DNA of 60,045 nt, taken from the NCBI GenBank assembly GCA_903875225.1, contig CAIQVJ010000005.1:1-60045 (forward strand). The letters are read 5' to 3'. Under the pieces are notes generated by a model. The model ran no database searches. It was not told the origin of the DNA and saw only the letters and a list, made by a program, of their open reading frames with translations. Positions 1 to 6,925 of this stretch are shown here, in pieces; the first letter of the stretch is position 1; the number at the start of each line of letters is the position of its first letter. This stretch comes from an uncultured Pseudomonadota bacterium (GTDB lineage: Bacteria; Myxococcota_A; UBA796; SXON01). The position numbers were made by a program, and so were the translations under genes.

Positions 1-134
1 CCGCGTGGCGGCAAGAAGGCTGGAGGCGCCCCCGTCCCGTGGATGGCCGCATCCCCGCGAGTTTGATCCGCGTGGCGGCAAGAAGGCTGGAGGCGCCCCC
101 GTCCCGTGGATGGCCGCATCCCCGCGGGTTCGAT
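1..134. repeat. 67-bp tandem direct repeat, two copies
   Basis: Bases 1-67 and 68-134 are the same 67-bp unit with only two differences near its end (gagtttgat versus gggttcgat). A degraded third copy seems to start at 135 (ccgccacgcc) and then diverges. The first copy touches the window edge, so the array may continue to the left. It lies just beyond the 3' end of the methyltransferase gene. I see no coding role. Confidence 0.9.
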
Positions 135-197
135 CCGCCACGCCGCTTCCTGCGCCCCGTGCGTCTCCGGCGGCGGCCCGCCTGGGGCGGCGACGCA

Positions 198-920
198 TCA
201 GGCCAGCGGCTTCTGCCCGATGAAGATGCGTTCTCCCGGAATGAGCGCGTACCGGACGGTGTCCGCGCCCGAGGCCACGTATTCACTGACCTGGAAGCCA
301 GCCGCGCGCACCCGGTCGCGAAAGTCCCGCCCGTAGTAGCGGACATGGTCCTCCTGGCCGAAGTGGTCCTGACGGTCCACTCGGGTTGTCAGCATCGGAT
401 CCTCGTAGGTGCAGTCCCAGCCTTCCACCAACGGCACGCTGGCGATGAGTCGGCCGCCCGGTCGGAGCACCCGGAACAGCTCGCCGAGCGTGGCGCGGTC
501 ATCCACGTGCTCGAGCACGTGGTTCGCGACCACCACGTCCCATGCGTTCTCGGGCTGGTCGATACGCTCGAGATTCAGCAGGAGATCGTATCCGGGGCGG
601 AGGTCAGCCGAGAAGTACTCTCCTCGCCTGGACAGCCAGGGGCTGACTGCCCCTTCGGGAGCGAAGTGCAGGATGCGGCTGGCTGCAGCGAGGAGATGAA
701 GCCTCTCCACCGCCATGACCAGCAACCGGTGGCGCTCACGTGAACCACAGCCCCCGCAAACCGCATTGTACCGCGGTGGCTCACCGCAGGCCTTGAATTT
801 CCCGGTGTATCCACAGATTGGGCAATTCCGCGTCGTCGTGCCGCCCATGTCCCGCAGCACCAGAAGCCGGTAGACCAACGCGGGCGGGAGGAGGGGGAGG
901 AATGATCTCAGCCTGCGCAC
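198..920 (-). CDS. class I SAM-dependent methyltransferase with N-terminal zinc ribbon
   Basis: The 240-residue protein starts at GTG 920, 3 bp after the minE stop, so it is probably the last gene of the min operon. An N-terminal pair of Cys clusters (CPICG near residue 33, CGGCGSRERHR near residue 56) looks like a small zinc ribbon. A Methyltransf_11-type fold follows: the acidic strand-2 end (SADLRPGYD), the ANHVLEHV motif after strand 4, and LRPGGRLIASVP. The substrate is unknown. Similar proteins often sit in surface-polysaccharide loci, but no such genes are near. A link to division is suggested only by gene order. Confidence 0.8.
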   Translation of the reverse strand: MRRLRSFLPLLPPALVYRLLVLRDMGGTTTRNCPICGYTGKFKACGEPPRYNAVCGGCGSRERHRLLVMAVERLHLLAAASRILHFAPEGAVSPWLSRRGEYFSADLRPGYDLLLNLERIDQPENAWDVVVANHVLEHVDDRATLGELFRVLRPGGRLIASVPLVEGWDCTYEDPMLTTRVDRQDHFGQEDHVRYYGRDFRDRVRAAGFQVSEYVASGADTVRYALIPGERIFIGQKPLA

Positions 921-923
921 GCC

Positions 924-1199
924 CTAGCCGGCCGCCATGCGCGCGTTTACACGCCGCACGGCGACCGAGCTCACTACGTTGATGCCGTCTCCGCTGCGCT
1001 CGAGCCGGAGATCGACCTTGTTCGGCTCGATCTCGGCGTAGCGCGCCACCACCGCGAGGATCTCGGCGCGCATGGCGTCCATCTGCGAGGGGGTGAGGTC
1101 CACCTGGTCGTGTACGAGCAGGATCTTGAGGCGCGACTTGGCGTCCTCCTTCGAGCCGCCGTTCGTCCGTCCAAACACACGGTCCAGCAGGTTCATCAT
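924..1199 (-). CDS. minE: cell division topological specificity factor MinE
   Basis: MinE stimulates the MinD ATPase and drives or confines MinCD away from midcell. The protein has about 91 residues, near the usual 85-90. The N-terminal membrane-binding stretch (MMNLLDRVFGR) leads into the MinD-contact segment (AKSRLKILLVHDQ) and the dimerising beta domain (YAEIEPNKVDLRLERSGD). The start is ATG 1199, whose ATGA overlaps the minD stop; a GGAGGTGG ribosome site lies just upstream. A second ATG follows at once (1196). A longer open frame runs back into minD but is not needed. Confidence 0.93.
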   Translation of the reverse strand: MMNLLDRVFGRTNGGSKEDAKSRLKILLVHDQVDLTPSQMDAMRAEILAVVARYAEIEPNKVDLRLERSGDGINVVSSVAVRRVNARMAAG

Positions 1200-2008
1200 G
1201 ATGCCACCTCCTTCGAGAAGCCCATCCAGCGCTTCATCACGGTCCACATGGTGTCCGGCTCCTCGGTCGCGACGAACGGGACGTCCGTCTCACCGGTGAT
1301 GCGCCGGGCGATGCGTCGGTATGCTTCACCGACGATCGACTTCTCGTCGAACGCCGCGGGGTAGCCCTTGTTCGAGGTCACGATCACGTCTTCGTGGTCC
1401 GGGACCATCCCGATGAGCGGGATGGCCAGGATGTCGAGGATGTCTTCCTTGTTGAGCATGTCGCCGCGCTTGACCAGCTTGGCGCGGAAGCGGTTCACGA
1501 TGAGCATCGGCTCCGGAAGCTCGGCAGCCTCGCACAGCCCGATGATGCGGTCAGCGTCCCGGAGGGCGCTCACCTCGGGAGTGGTCACGATGATCGCGCG
1601 GTCGGCGCCAGCGATGGAGTTCTTGAAGCCCTGCTCGATGCCGGCGGGGCAGTCGATCAGGATGTAGTCGAAGTCCTCCTTCATCTGCTTCACGAGGTCC
1701 CGCATGTTCTCGGGGCTCACCGCGTTCTTGTCGCGGGTCTGGGCGGCAGGCAGGAGAAACAGGCCCTCGACCCGCTTGTCCTTGATGAGCGCCTGCTTGA
1801 GGCGGCACTCGCCCTCGATCACGTGGACGAGATCATAGACGATGCGGTTCTCGAGGCCGAGGATGACGTCGAGGTTTCGCAGCCCGATGTCGGCGTCCAC
1901 CACTGCGACCTTCTTGCCCATCAGGGCAAGGGCGACGCCGAGGTTGGCGGTGGAGGTCGTCTTGCCGACGCCCCCCTTTCCCGATGTGATGACGATGCAC
2001 TCACTCAT
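1196..2008 (-). CDS. minD: septum site-determining ATPase MinD
   Basis: MinD is a membrane-associated ParA-type ATPase that recruits MinC and responds to MinE. The 270-residue protein begins MSECIVITSGKGGVGKTT, which contains the deviant Walker A (KGGVGKT). It continues with VDADIGLRNLD and the switch-like YILIDCPAGIEQG. The C-terminus (MWTVMKRWMGFSKE) is an amphipathic membrane-targeting helix. The start is ATG 2008, overlapping the minC stop as ATGA, with GAGGGAG upstream. A longer in-frame ORF to 2215 would only read backwards into minC. Myxococcus xanthus places its septum with PomXYZ, so a full Min set argues against a close relative of it. Confidence 0.96.
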   Translation of the reverse strand: MSECIVITSGKGGVGKTTSTANLGVALALMGKKVAVVDADIGLRNLDVILGLENRIVYDLVHVIEGECRLKQALIKDKRVEGLFLLPAAQTRDKNAVSPENMRDLVKQMKEDFDYILIDCPAGIEQGFKNSIAGADRAIIVTTPEVSALRDADRIIGLCEAAELPEPMLIVNRFRAKLVKRGDMLNKEDILDILAIPLIGMVPDHEDVIVTSNKGYPAAFDEKSIVGEAYRRIARRITGETDVPFVATEEPDTMWTVMKRWMGFSKEVAS

Positions 2009-2859
2009 GTGGTCTCCCTCTGGTGGGGGTGCCGGCCCCGGTAGGCTTCGATGATGATGGAACCGCCGGAGATCCAGGCCACTTCGGGCGTGTAGCGCGA
2101 AGGACGGTCCGGGGTCTGGGACGGGATCTGGATGACCTTGCCGATGCGAAGCTGGCTCGGTCGCATGTCGAAAGCGAGGATGATCTGCTCGGAGTCGCCG
2201 CGGGCGCCCGCGCACGCGAGGCCCTTGAGCGTGCCGTAGACGAACACGCTGCCGCCGGCCTGGATCTGGGCGCCGGGGTTCACGTCGCCGAAGATGTGCA
2301 CGTCGCCCGGAAACCGCACGACGGCGCCGCTGCGGACCGTGCCGTGGATCGTGTGGGTGCGGTCACCGCCCTCGCCTGCGGCCTCGGCCTCGTCGGGGAG
2401 GGAGACAAGCTCGGTCGCCTCGTTCTGTCGCTCGTCGGGTACGTCCAGGGCCGCCTCGGCAGCCGTGACCGGCGCAGCGACGGGCTCGGGGTGAAACGCG
2501 ACCTGCGAGGGATGGACCCGGATCTTGAGCTCCCGCTCGGCGAACTTCGCGAGCGACTCGGAGGTGCAGTTCAGCCCGGTGACCTGCACGCCGAACTCGT
2601 CCTTGATCATGTTGATCATCCGCCGCAGCTCGAAGAGGTCGAACTCGCGTCGGCCCACATCGAGCCGGAGGGTGTGGCCGCGGTGCTTGTCACCGGTGGC
2701 CGCGAAGACCTCGCGGACGCATGTGCGGAGCTGGTCGAAGGGCATTCCTGCCGCAAGCTCGCAGATCAGCGTGCCGCCGGCATTGATCCGAAGCTGGACC
2801 GGGGCGGGGAGGCCGGGGTCGTAGACCGGCGTGACGCCAGTGGGGAGTTCGGTTTGCAT
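2005..2859 (-). CDS. minC: septum site-determining protein MinC
   Basis: MinC inhibits FtsZ assembly and is positioned by MinD. The protein has 284 residues. The N-terminal FtsZ-acting domain covers about residues 15-115 (CVREVFAATGD, LFELRRMINMIKDEFGV). An Ala/Glu-rich linker of about 50 residues follows, then the right-handed beta-helix domain that binds MinD (VRSGAVVRFPGDVHIFGDV, GGSVFVYGTLKGLACAG). It is the first gene of minC-minD-minE-methyltransferase, and every junction is an overlap or a 3-bp gap. No Shine-Dalgarno is evident, but a promoter is visible about 100 bp upstream. Confidence 0.93.
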   Translation of the reverse strand: MQTELPTGVTPVYDPGLPAPVQLRINAGGTLICELAAGMPFDQLRTCVREVFAATGDKHRGHTLRLDVGRREFDLFELRRMINMIKDEFGVQVTGLNCTSESLAKFAERELKIRVHPSQVAFHPEPVAAPVTAAEAALDVPDERQNEATELVSLPDEAEAAGEGGDRTHTIHGTVRSGAVVRFPGDVHIFGDVNPGAQIQAGGSVFVYGTLKGLACAGARGDSEQIILAFDMRPSQLRIGKVIQIPSQTPDRPSRYTPEVAWISGGSIIIEAYRGRHPHQRETT

Positions 2860-2932
2860 GTGCGTTGCCGGGGAGGCGGGAGGAGCGGAGCGGCTCGGGG
2901 AGAGCCACCGGAGGGACCATCTTCACGTCGGG

Positions 2933-2946
2933 GTTGACGAGTCAAC
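2933..2946. promoter_or_regulatory. palindrome GTTGAC-GA-GTCAAC, candidate operator of the min operon
   Basis: This is a perfect 6-bp inverted repeat with a 2-bp centre. It begins about 13 bp downstream of the predicted minC -10 hexamer, so it would overlap or directly follow the transcription start. The position suits a repressor site or a 5'-UTR element. No regulator is encoded nearby. Confidence 0.4.
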
Positions 2947-2958
2947 GGTGTTGGAGGG

Positions 2959-2988
2959 AGAGTACCGCGGGCATGCGGGGTATTGCAA
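2959..2988 (-). promoter_or_regulatory. predicted sigma70-type promoter of minCDE
   Basis: On the minus strand TTGCAA (2988-2983) is followed by an 18-bp spacer and TACTCT (2964-2959). Transcription would start near 2952, giving a leader of about 90 nt before minC. No competing gene lies between this site and minC. Confidence 0.5.
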
Positions 2989-3063
2989 GGGTCCGCAGCG
3001 AAAAAAGTGTAGAAAGGCGCCGCTTCCTCATGCACGTGGGCGTGCGCCCCCTCCCCAGGCCCG

Positions 3064-3660
3064 CTACCTGCACCCCAGCGCGATCGCGAACACCGCCGCG
3101 TAGTACGTGAGCATCACCAGCAAATCGCCGCGGGGCAGGGGCTTGCGGAAGCGGTTCCACGCGAGGATCGTGTCCGAGAGCAGGAAAAGTCCAGCGCCAA
3201 CGCCGCCGCCCGCGGGAGCCGCAGCTGCGAGCACGCCCGCCAGCGAGAGCGCGTACAGCGCGACCGGCGCGCGCAGCTTCGGGCGCAGGCCGGGCCAGAG
3301 CAGCGCGAGCATGCCCGCCGCGAGGCTCACGCCAAAGGCGAGGGCGGGAAGCGAGACCCCGGTGCTCATGCCCACGATCGCGATGAACCAGAGGTGCCCG
3401 ATGAGGAAGGCGCCGAGGCCGTGCAGGAAGAACCGGTCCTTGTCGAGCAGGAGCGCGTCTCCCATGGCCCAGCAGACGAGTACGGGGGCGAGCCCCGGGT
3501 TGACCGTGGCGAGCAGCAGCGCCGGCAGGGGCTTGATGCCGCGGATCCGCCCGCGGATGCCCGCCGCGACCAGTCCGACGTAGGCCAGGGCGACGAGCGT
3601 CGCCAGCCCGACGAGGGAGAGCGAGAGAGGCGTCAGGTCATGGAGCAACGCCATGTTCAC
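3064..3660 (-). CDS. YhhN/TMEM86-family protein, likely lysoplasmalogenase
   Basis: YhhN/TMEM86 proteins hydrolyse the vinyl-ether bond of lysoplasmalogens. The 198-residue protein is almost wholly hydrophobic, with about seven or eight membrane segments. Family signatures are FFLHGLGAFLIGHLWFIA near residue 77 and GAGLFLLSDTILAWNRF near residue 155. Start GTG 3660 (GTG AAC ATG) has TA exactly 10 nt upstream (GGATA-N10-GTG) and no ribosome site, consistent with a leaderless mRNA. ATG 3654 is an alternative. Plasmalogens are known from myxobacteria, so the activity would fit the lineage. Confidence 0.82.
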   Translation of the reverse strand: MNMALLHDLTPLSLSLVGLATLVALAYVGLVAAGIRGRIRGIKPLPALLLATVNPGLAPVLVCWAMGDALLLDKDRFFLHGLGAFLIGHLWFIAIVGMSTGVSLPALAFGVSLAAGMLALLWPGLRPKLRAPVALYALSLAGVLAAAAPAGGGVGAGLFLLSDTILAWNRFRKPLPRGDLLVMLTYYAAVFAIALGCR

Positions 3661-3678
3661 CGCCGCAGAGTATCCTCC

Positions 3679-3933
3679 TCAGCGCGCCAGCAGCGGCTCC
3701 AGACCACCCGCACGGTCCAGGGCCCGAAGGTCGTCGTAGCCCCCCACGTGATGCTCCCCGATGAAGATCTGGGGAACGCTGGTTCGACCTGTACGTTTCA
3801 CGAGTGCTTCGCGCCCGGCATCGTCTCCGGTGAGATCGATCTCCTCGTAGGCGATGCGCTTCTGGTCGAAGAACGCCTTGGCGGAGCGGCAGTAGGGGCA
3901 CCAGGTGGTGCTGTAGATCATGATCTTGGGCAT
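3679..3933 (-). CDS. glutaredoxin (GrxC-type)
   Basis: This 84-residue single-domain dithiol glutaredoxin reduces disulfides using glutathione. The active site CPYC is at residues 12-15, with the cis-Pro motif TSVPQIFIGEHHVGGYDDL carrying the glutathione-binding GG. Length and motifs match the family fully. A glutamate-cysteine ligase gene at 41430-42770 shows that glutathione synthesis is likely present. It is followed after 18 bp by the lysoplasmalogenase gene. Confidence 0.95.
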   Translation of the reverse strand: MPKIMIYSTTWCPYCRSAKAFFDQKRIAYEEIDLTGDDAGREALVKRTGRTSVPQIFIGEHHVGGYDDLRALDRAGGLEPLLAR

Positions 3934-4050
3934 GGGCGCAATGTGAGCACGCGCCCTCCGGTCTGCAAGGGCCCACCCGCGCCATGTGCAGCGGCGGTAC
4001 GACGGCCCACTGTGGCGGCACGGCGCCGGCAGGCACGCTGCCCCGAGTCC

Positions 4051-4473
4051 CTACGGGATCTGCGTGGGCGGGAGCGTCACGACGTCGGTGGCGCCGAAGC
4101 TGTCCACCGCGGTGATGTCCACCACGTACCCGGGCCACGTGCAGTCGAGGTAGGTCGTCGCGCCAACCCAGGCCGAGAACCACGTGATGCCCTGGTCGGG
4201 CAACAGATCGAAGCCGTCCTGCCACTCGCCGGTCTGGTCGTCGTACACGTCGGCGTACACCTGCGTCACGTCCTCGGGCCCGTCCAGGTCGTCGACATCG
4301 GCCTCGAAGTACCACACGTAGTCCGCATAGCTGTAGTCCCAGGAGCACCCGGCGTCGGCGTACGTGATGGTGGGCGCGGCGTTCGCGGGACCGTGGCCGG
4401 GGGGGTTCGTGTAGACGACGCAGCCGGGCAGCAGGATCGCGAGCAGGGGAAGGAGCGGGAGGGAGTGGGTCAT
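4051..4473 (-). CDS. small predicted lipoprotein, unknown function
   Basis: I do not recognise the family. From ATG 4473 the 140-residue product has a lipoprotein signal (MTHSLPLLPLLAILLPGC). The mature part is Asp/Tyr/Trp-rich, with possible beta-sandwich character (ADYVWYFEADVDDLDGPEDV). A GGAG lies about 12 nt before ATG. An upstream ATG (4521) would put 16 residues in front of the signal and is unlikely. The next gene is divergent. Confidence 0.7.
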   Translation of the reverse strand: MTHSLPLLPLLAILLPGCVVYTNPPGHGPANAAPTITYADAGCSWDYSYADYVWYFEADVDDLDGPEDVTQVYADVYDDQTGEWQDGFDLLPDQGITWFSAWVGATTYLDCTWPGYVVDITAVDSFGATDVVTLPPTQIP

Positions 4474-4562
4474 GGTCGTTCGGGTCTCCGCACATATGTA
4501 CGCACGGGCTGGCGAAAACATTCGGCGGTGTCGCCCATCCCCCAGACGGGGTAATCGGGCGC

Positions 4563-5720
4563 ATGAAGCGTCTCGGTCTCACGCAGGACACCGTCGGCTC
4601 GGTGGCGCGCGGTCACCCGTGGGTGTACCGCGAAGGGCTGATCGGCTCGGCGAGCGTAGGCGAGCCCGTGGAGCTCCTGGACGGGAAGGGCAAGCGGGTG
4701 GCGTGGGGGCTGTACGAGGGCGGGGCAATCACGATCCGTGTACTGGGGCGCGACCCGGTGCCGATGCCGGAGCTGGTTGCGACCCGCTTGCGGGAGTCCT
4801 TCGCGCTGCGGGCGGCCCTGAGGGGGGACCTCGGCGACACTGACACGTATCGGGTGTGTCATGGCGAGGGCGATCTGCTGCCTGGGCTTGTCATCGACCG
4901 ATACGCGGGTGTGTTCGTGTTGCGTCTGTACGCCCGGGCGTGGGAGAAACACCTCGGTTTGGTCGTCGATGCGCTCCGGGGTCTGGGTGTCGAGCAGCTC
5001 TGGCGCCGGTTCGGCGTCGGGAAGGTGGACGACAAGGAGGGCGGCGAGGCCTTGATCGGGGACGAGCCGCCGGATGAGCTGATCGTGCGTGAGCATGGGA
5101 TGAGCCTGCTCGCCCGGCTCAAGGTGGGGCAGAAGACCGGGCTGTTCCTGGACCAACGCGAGCACCGACGCAAGGTGCGAGGGTGGGCCGCAGGCCGCAG
5201 CGTCACGAATCTGTTCAGCTACAACGGTGGATTTTCAGTAGCCGCCGCGCTCGGGGGCGCCACGCGCGTCCACACCGTGGACGTCGCGCCTGCCGCCATC
5301 GACGACGCCCGGGCGATCTTCAAGCTCAACGGGATCGACCCCGGCCGGCACGTGTTCGAGGTCGCCGACGTGTTCACCTGGCGCGGCCCGAAGGTCGACC
5401 TGCTGATCTGCGATCCGCCGAGCCTCACCCACGACAAGGACGCCGACGTCGCCGCGCGCAAGGCCTACCGGGATCTGCACCGACACATCCTCCCGAGCGT
5501 AGGCGGCTGGCTCGCCACCTCGTCCTGCTCGGCCCGCCTTCCCCTGGATCGCTGGGAGGAGGCCGTGCGCGAGGGCCTCGGTCACGGCAACCCCGGTGCG
5601 CCGACGGTCCGCTGGACCCGGCTCTACTCCGGAGCCGAACCCCCCGACCATCCCGTCGGCCTCTCGCACCCCGAAGGCCGCTACCTCAAGTTCATGCTGC
5701 TCGCGCGGCATGAGGCCTGA
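4563..5720 (+). CDS. RlmI-like class I SAM-dependent rRNA methyltransferase
   Basis: The protein has 385 residues in the RlmI (23S rRNA m5C) architecture: an N-terminal PUA domain (SVARGHPWVYREGLI), a middle EEHEE-like region, and a Rossmann methyltransferase domain. The latter shows SVTNLFSYNGGFSVAAALGGA (SAM loop), HTVDVAPAAIDDAR and the catalytic-loop motif DPPSLTHDKD, then TSSCSA with the conserved Cys. Exact base specificity cannot be read from sequence. TA lies 9 nt before ATG, so the transcript is nearly leaderless. The iadA-like gene follows 10 bp downstream. Confidence 0.88.
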   Translation: MKRLGLTQDTVGSVARGHPWVYREGLIGSASVGEPVELLDGKGKRVAWGLYEGGAITIRVLGRDPVPMPELVATRLRESFALRAALRGDLGDTDTYRVCHGEGDLLPGLVIDRYAGVFVLRLYARAWEKHLGLVVDALRGLGVEQLWRRFGVGKVDDKEGGEALIGDEPPDELIVREHGMSLLARLKVGQKTGLFLDQREHRRKVRGWAAGRSVTNLFSYNGGFSVAAALGGATRVHTVDVAPAAIDDARAIFKLNGIDPGRHVFEVADVFTWRGPKVDLLICDPPSLTHDKDADVAARKAYRDLHRHILPSVGGWLATSSCSARLPLDRWEEAVREGLGHGNPGAPTVRWTRLYSGAEPPDHPVGLSHPEGRYLKFMLLARHEA

Positions 5721-5730
5721 CCGGAGACCG

Positions 5731-6900
5731 ATGCGCCCTCTCACGCTCATTCGCAACGCCGACGTCTTTGCTCCCGATCCGCTCGGCATGGTCGACGTTC
5801 TGCTCGGTGGCGGGCAGATCCTCGCCGTGGGACCGGCGCTGCCGGCGCACCCGCTGGCGGAGGAGGTGGACCTGGGTGGGCTCCGGCTGGTGCCGGGCCT
5901 CGTGGACCTGCACACGCACCTCACGGGCGGAGGCGGGGAAGGCGGGGCCGAGACCCGCGTGCCGCCCGTCGCGCTCTCGTCGTTCACGCTCGCAGGCGTC
6001 ACCACCGCGGTGGGGTTGCTCGGCACGGATTGCGTCACCCGATCCGTCGCGGAGAACCTCGCGTGTGCGCGCGCCCTCTCGGCGCTCGGGCTCACGGCCT
6101 ACTGCTACACGGGCGGGTATACCGTTCCGCCCGTCACGTTGACCGGCTCGGTGCGGGGCGACATCGTGCACGTGGACCGGATCATCGCCGTGGGTGAGGT
6201 CGCAATCTCCGACCACCGATCCTCCCAGCCCACCTACGACGAGATCCTGCGCCTGGCCGCAGATGCTCACGTCGCGGGGCTGATGACCCGGAAGGCCGGC
6301 GTCCTGCACCTGCACCTCGGGGATGGCGCCCGCGGGCTGGACCTCGTCCGCCGGGCGCTCGCCGGAGCCGAGATCCCGGCCCGCGTTTTCCATCCGACCC
6401 ACTGCAACCGCAACGGCGGCTTGTGGCGGGAGGCGCTTGCGCTTGCGCCGCTCGGGTGCGTGATCGACGTCACGGCGTTCCCAAAGGACGATCCGGCCCC
6501 GCCGGGGGCCCCGAGCGCCGCCGAGGCCATCTTCCAGTGGTGGACCTCCGGGTTGCCGGTGGGCCAGCTCACGGTCTCGTCGGACGGCGGCGGGTGCCTC
6601 CCCGACTTCGACCCCGACGGCGTCCTGCTGCGAATGGGCGTGGGCTCGTCATCCACGCTGCTGGAGGCCGTGGCCGAAGCCGCTGCCCTCGGGGTGCCGT
6701 TCGGGACGGCGCTGGCAACTGTCACCTTGAACCCCGCGCGGCACTTCCGACTCCACGGGAAGGGCCGGGTCGTGGCCGGCGCGGACGCCGACATCTGCGT
6801 GCTCGACGAGCACGGCGGGGTACGGCACGTGTGGGCCGGGGGGCGGAGGATGGTCGCCGATGCGCGGGCGATCGTCCGGGGACCGTTCGAGTCCCCGTGA
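5731..6900 (+). CDS. iadA: isoaspartyl (beta-aspartyl) dipeptidase
   Basis: This enzyme cleaves isoAsp-X dipeptides left by breakdown of damaged proteins. It is a 389-residue metal-dependent amidohydrolase, the size of E. coli IadA. Metal ligands are visible in LVDLHTHLTGGGGEGG (HxH), the lysine-region segment AGLMTRKAGVLHLHLGDG, HPTHCNRNGG and SSDGGG. Start ATG 5731 follows CCGGAG and the stop of the methyltransferase gene. A longer frame to 5596 runs into that gene and is rejected. The C-terminus ends in the usual amidohydrolase segment GADADICVLDEHGGVRHVWAGG. Confidence 0.9.
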   Translation: MRPLTLIRNADVFAPDPLGMVDVLLGGGQILAVGPALPAHPLAEEVDLGGLRLVPGLVDLHTHLTGGGGEGGAETRVPPVALSSFTLAGVTTAVGLLGTDCVTRSVAENLACARALSALGLTAYCYTGGYTVPPVTLTGSVRGDIVHVDRIIAVGEVAISDHRSSQPTYDEILRLAADAHVAGLMTRKAGVLHLHLGDGARGLDLVRRALAGAEIPARVFHPTHCNRNGGLWREALALAPLGCVIDVTAFPKDDPAPPGAPSAAEAIFQWWTSGLPVGQLTVSSDGGGCLPDFDPDGVLLRMGVGSSSTLLEAVAEAAALGVPFGTALATVTLNPARHFRLHGKGRVVAGADADICVLDEHGGVRHVWAGGRRMVADARAIVRGPFESP

Positions 6901-6925
6901 GCCTCAGGGTGGTTAGTGCTTCTGG

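Noticed and set aside
1..134. CRISPR array at the left edge
   Set aside because: The 67-bp units abut directly without spacers, and no cas gene is present.
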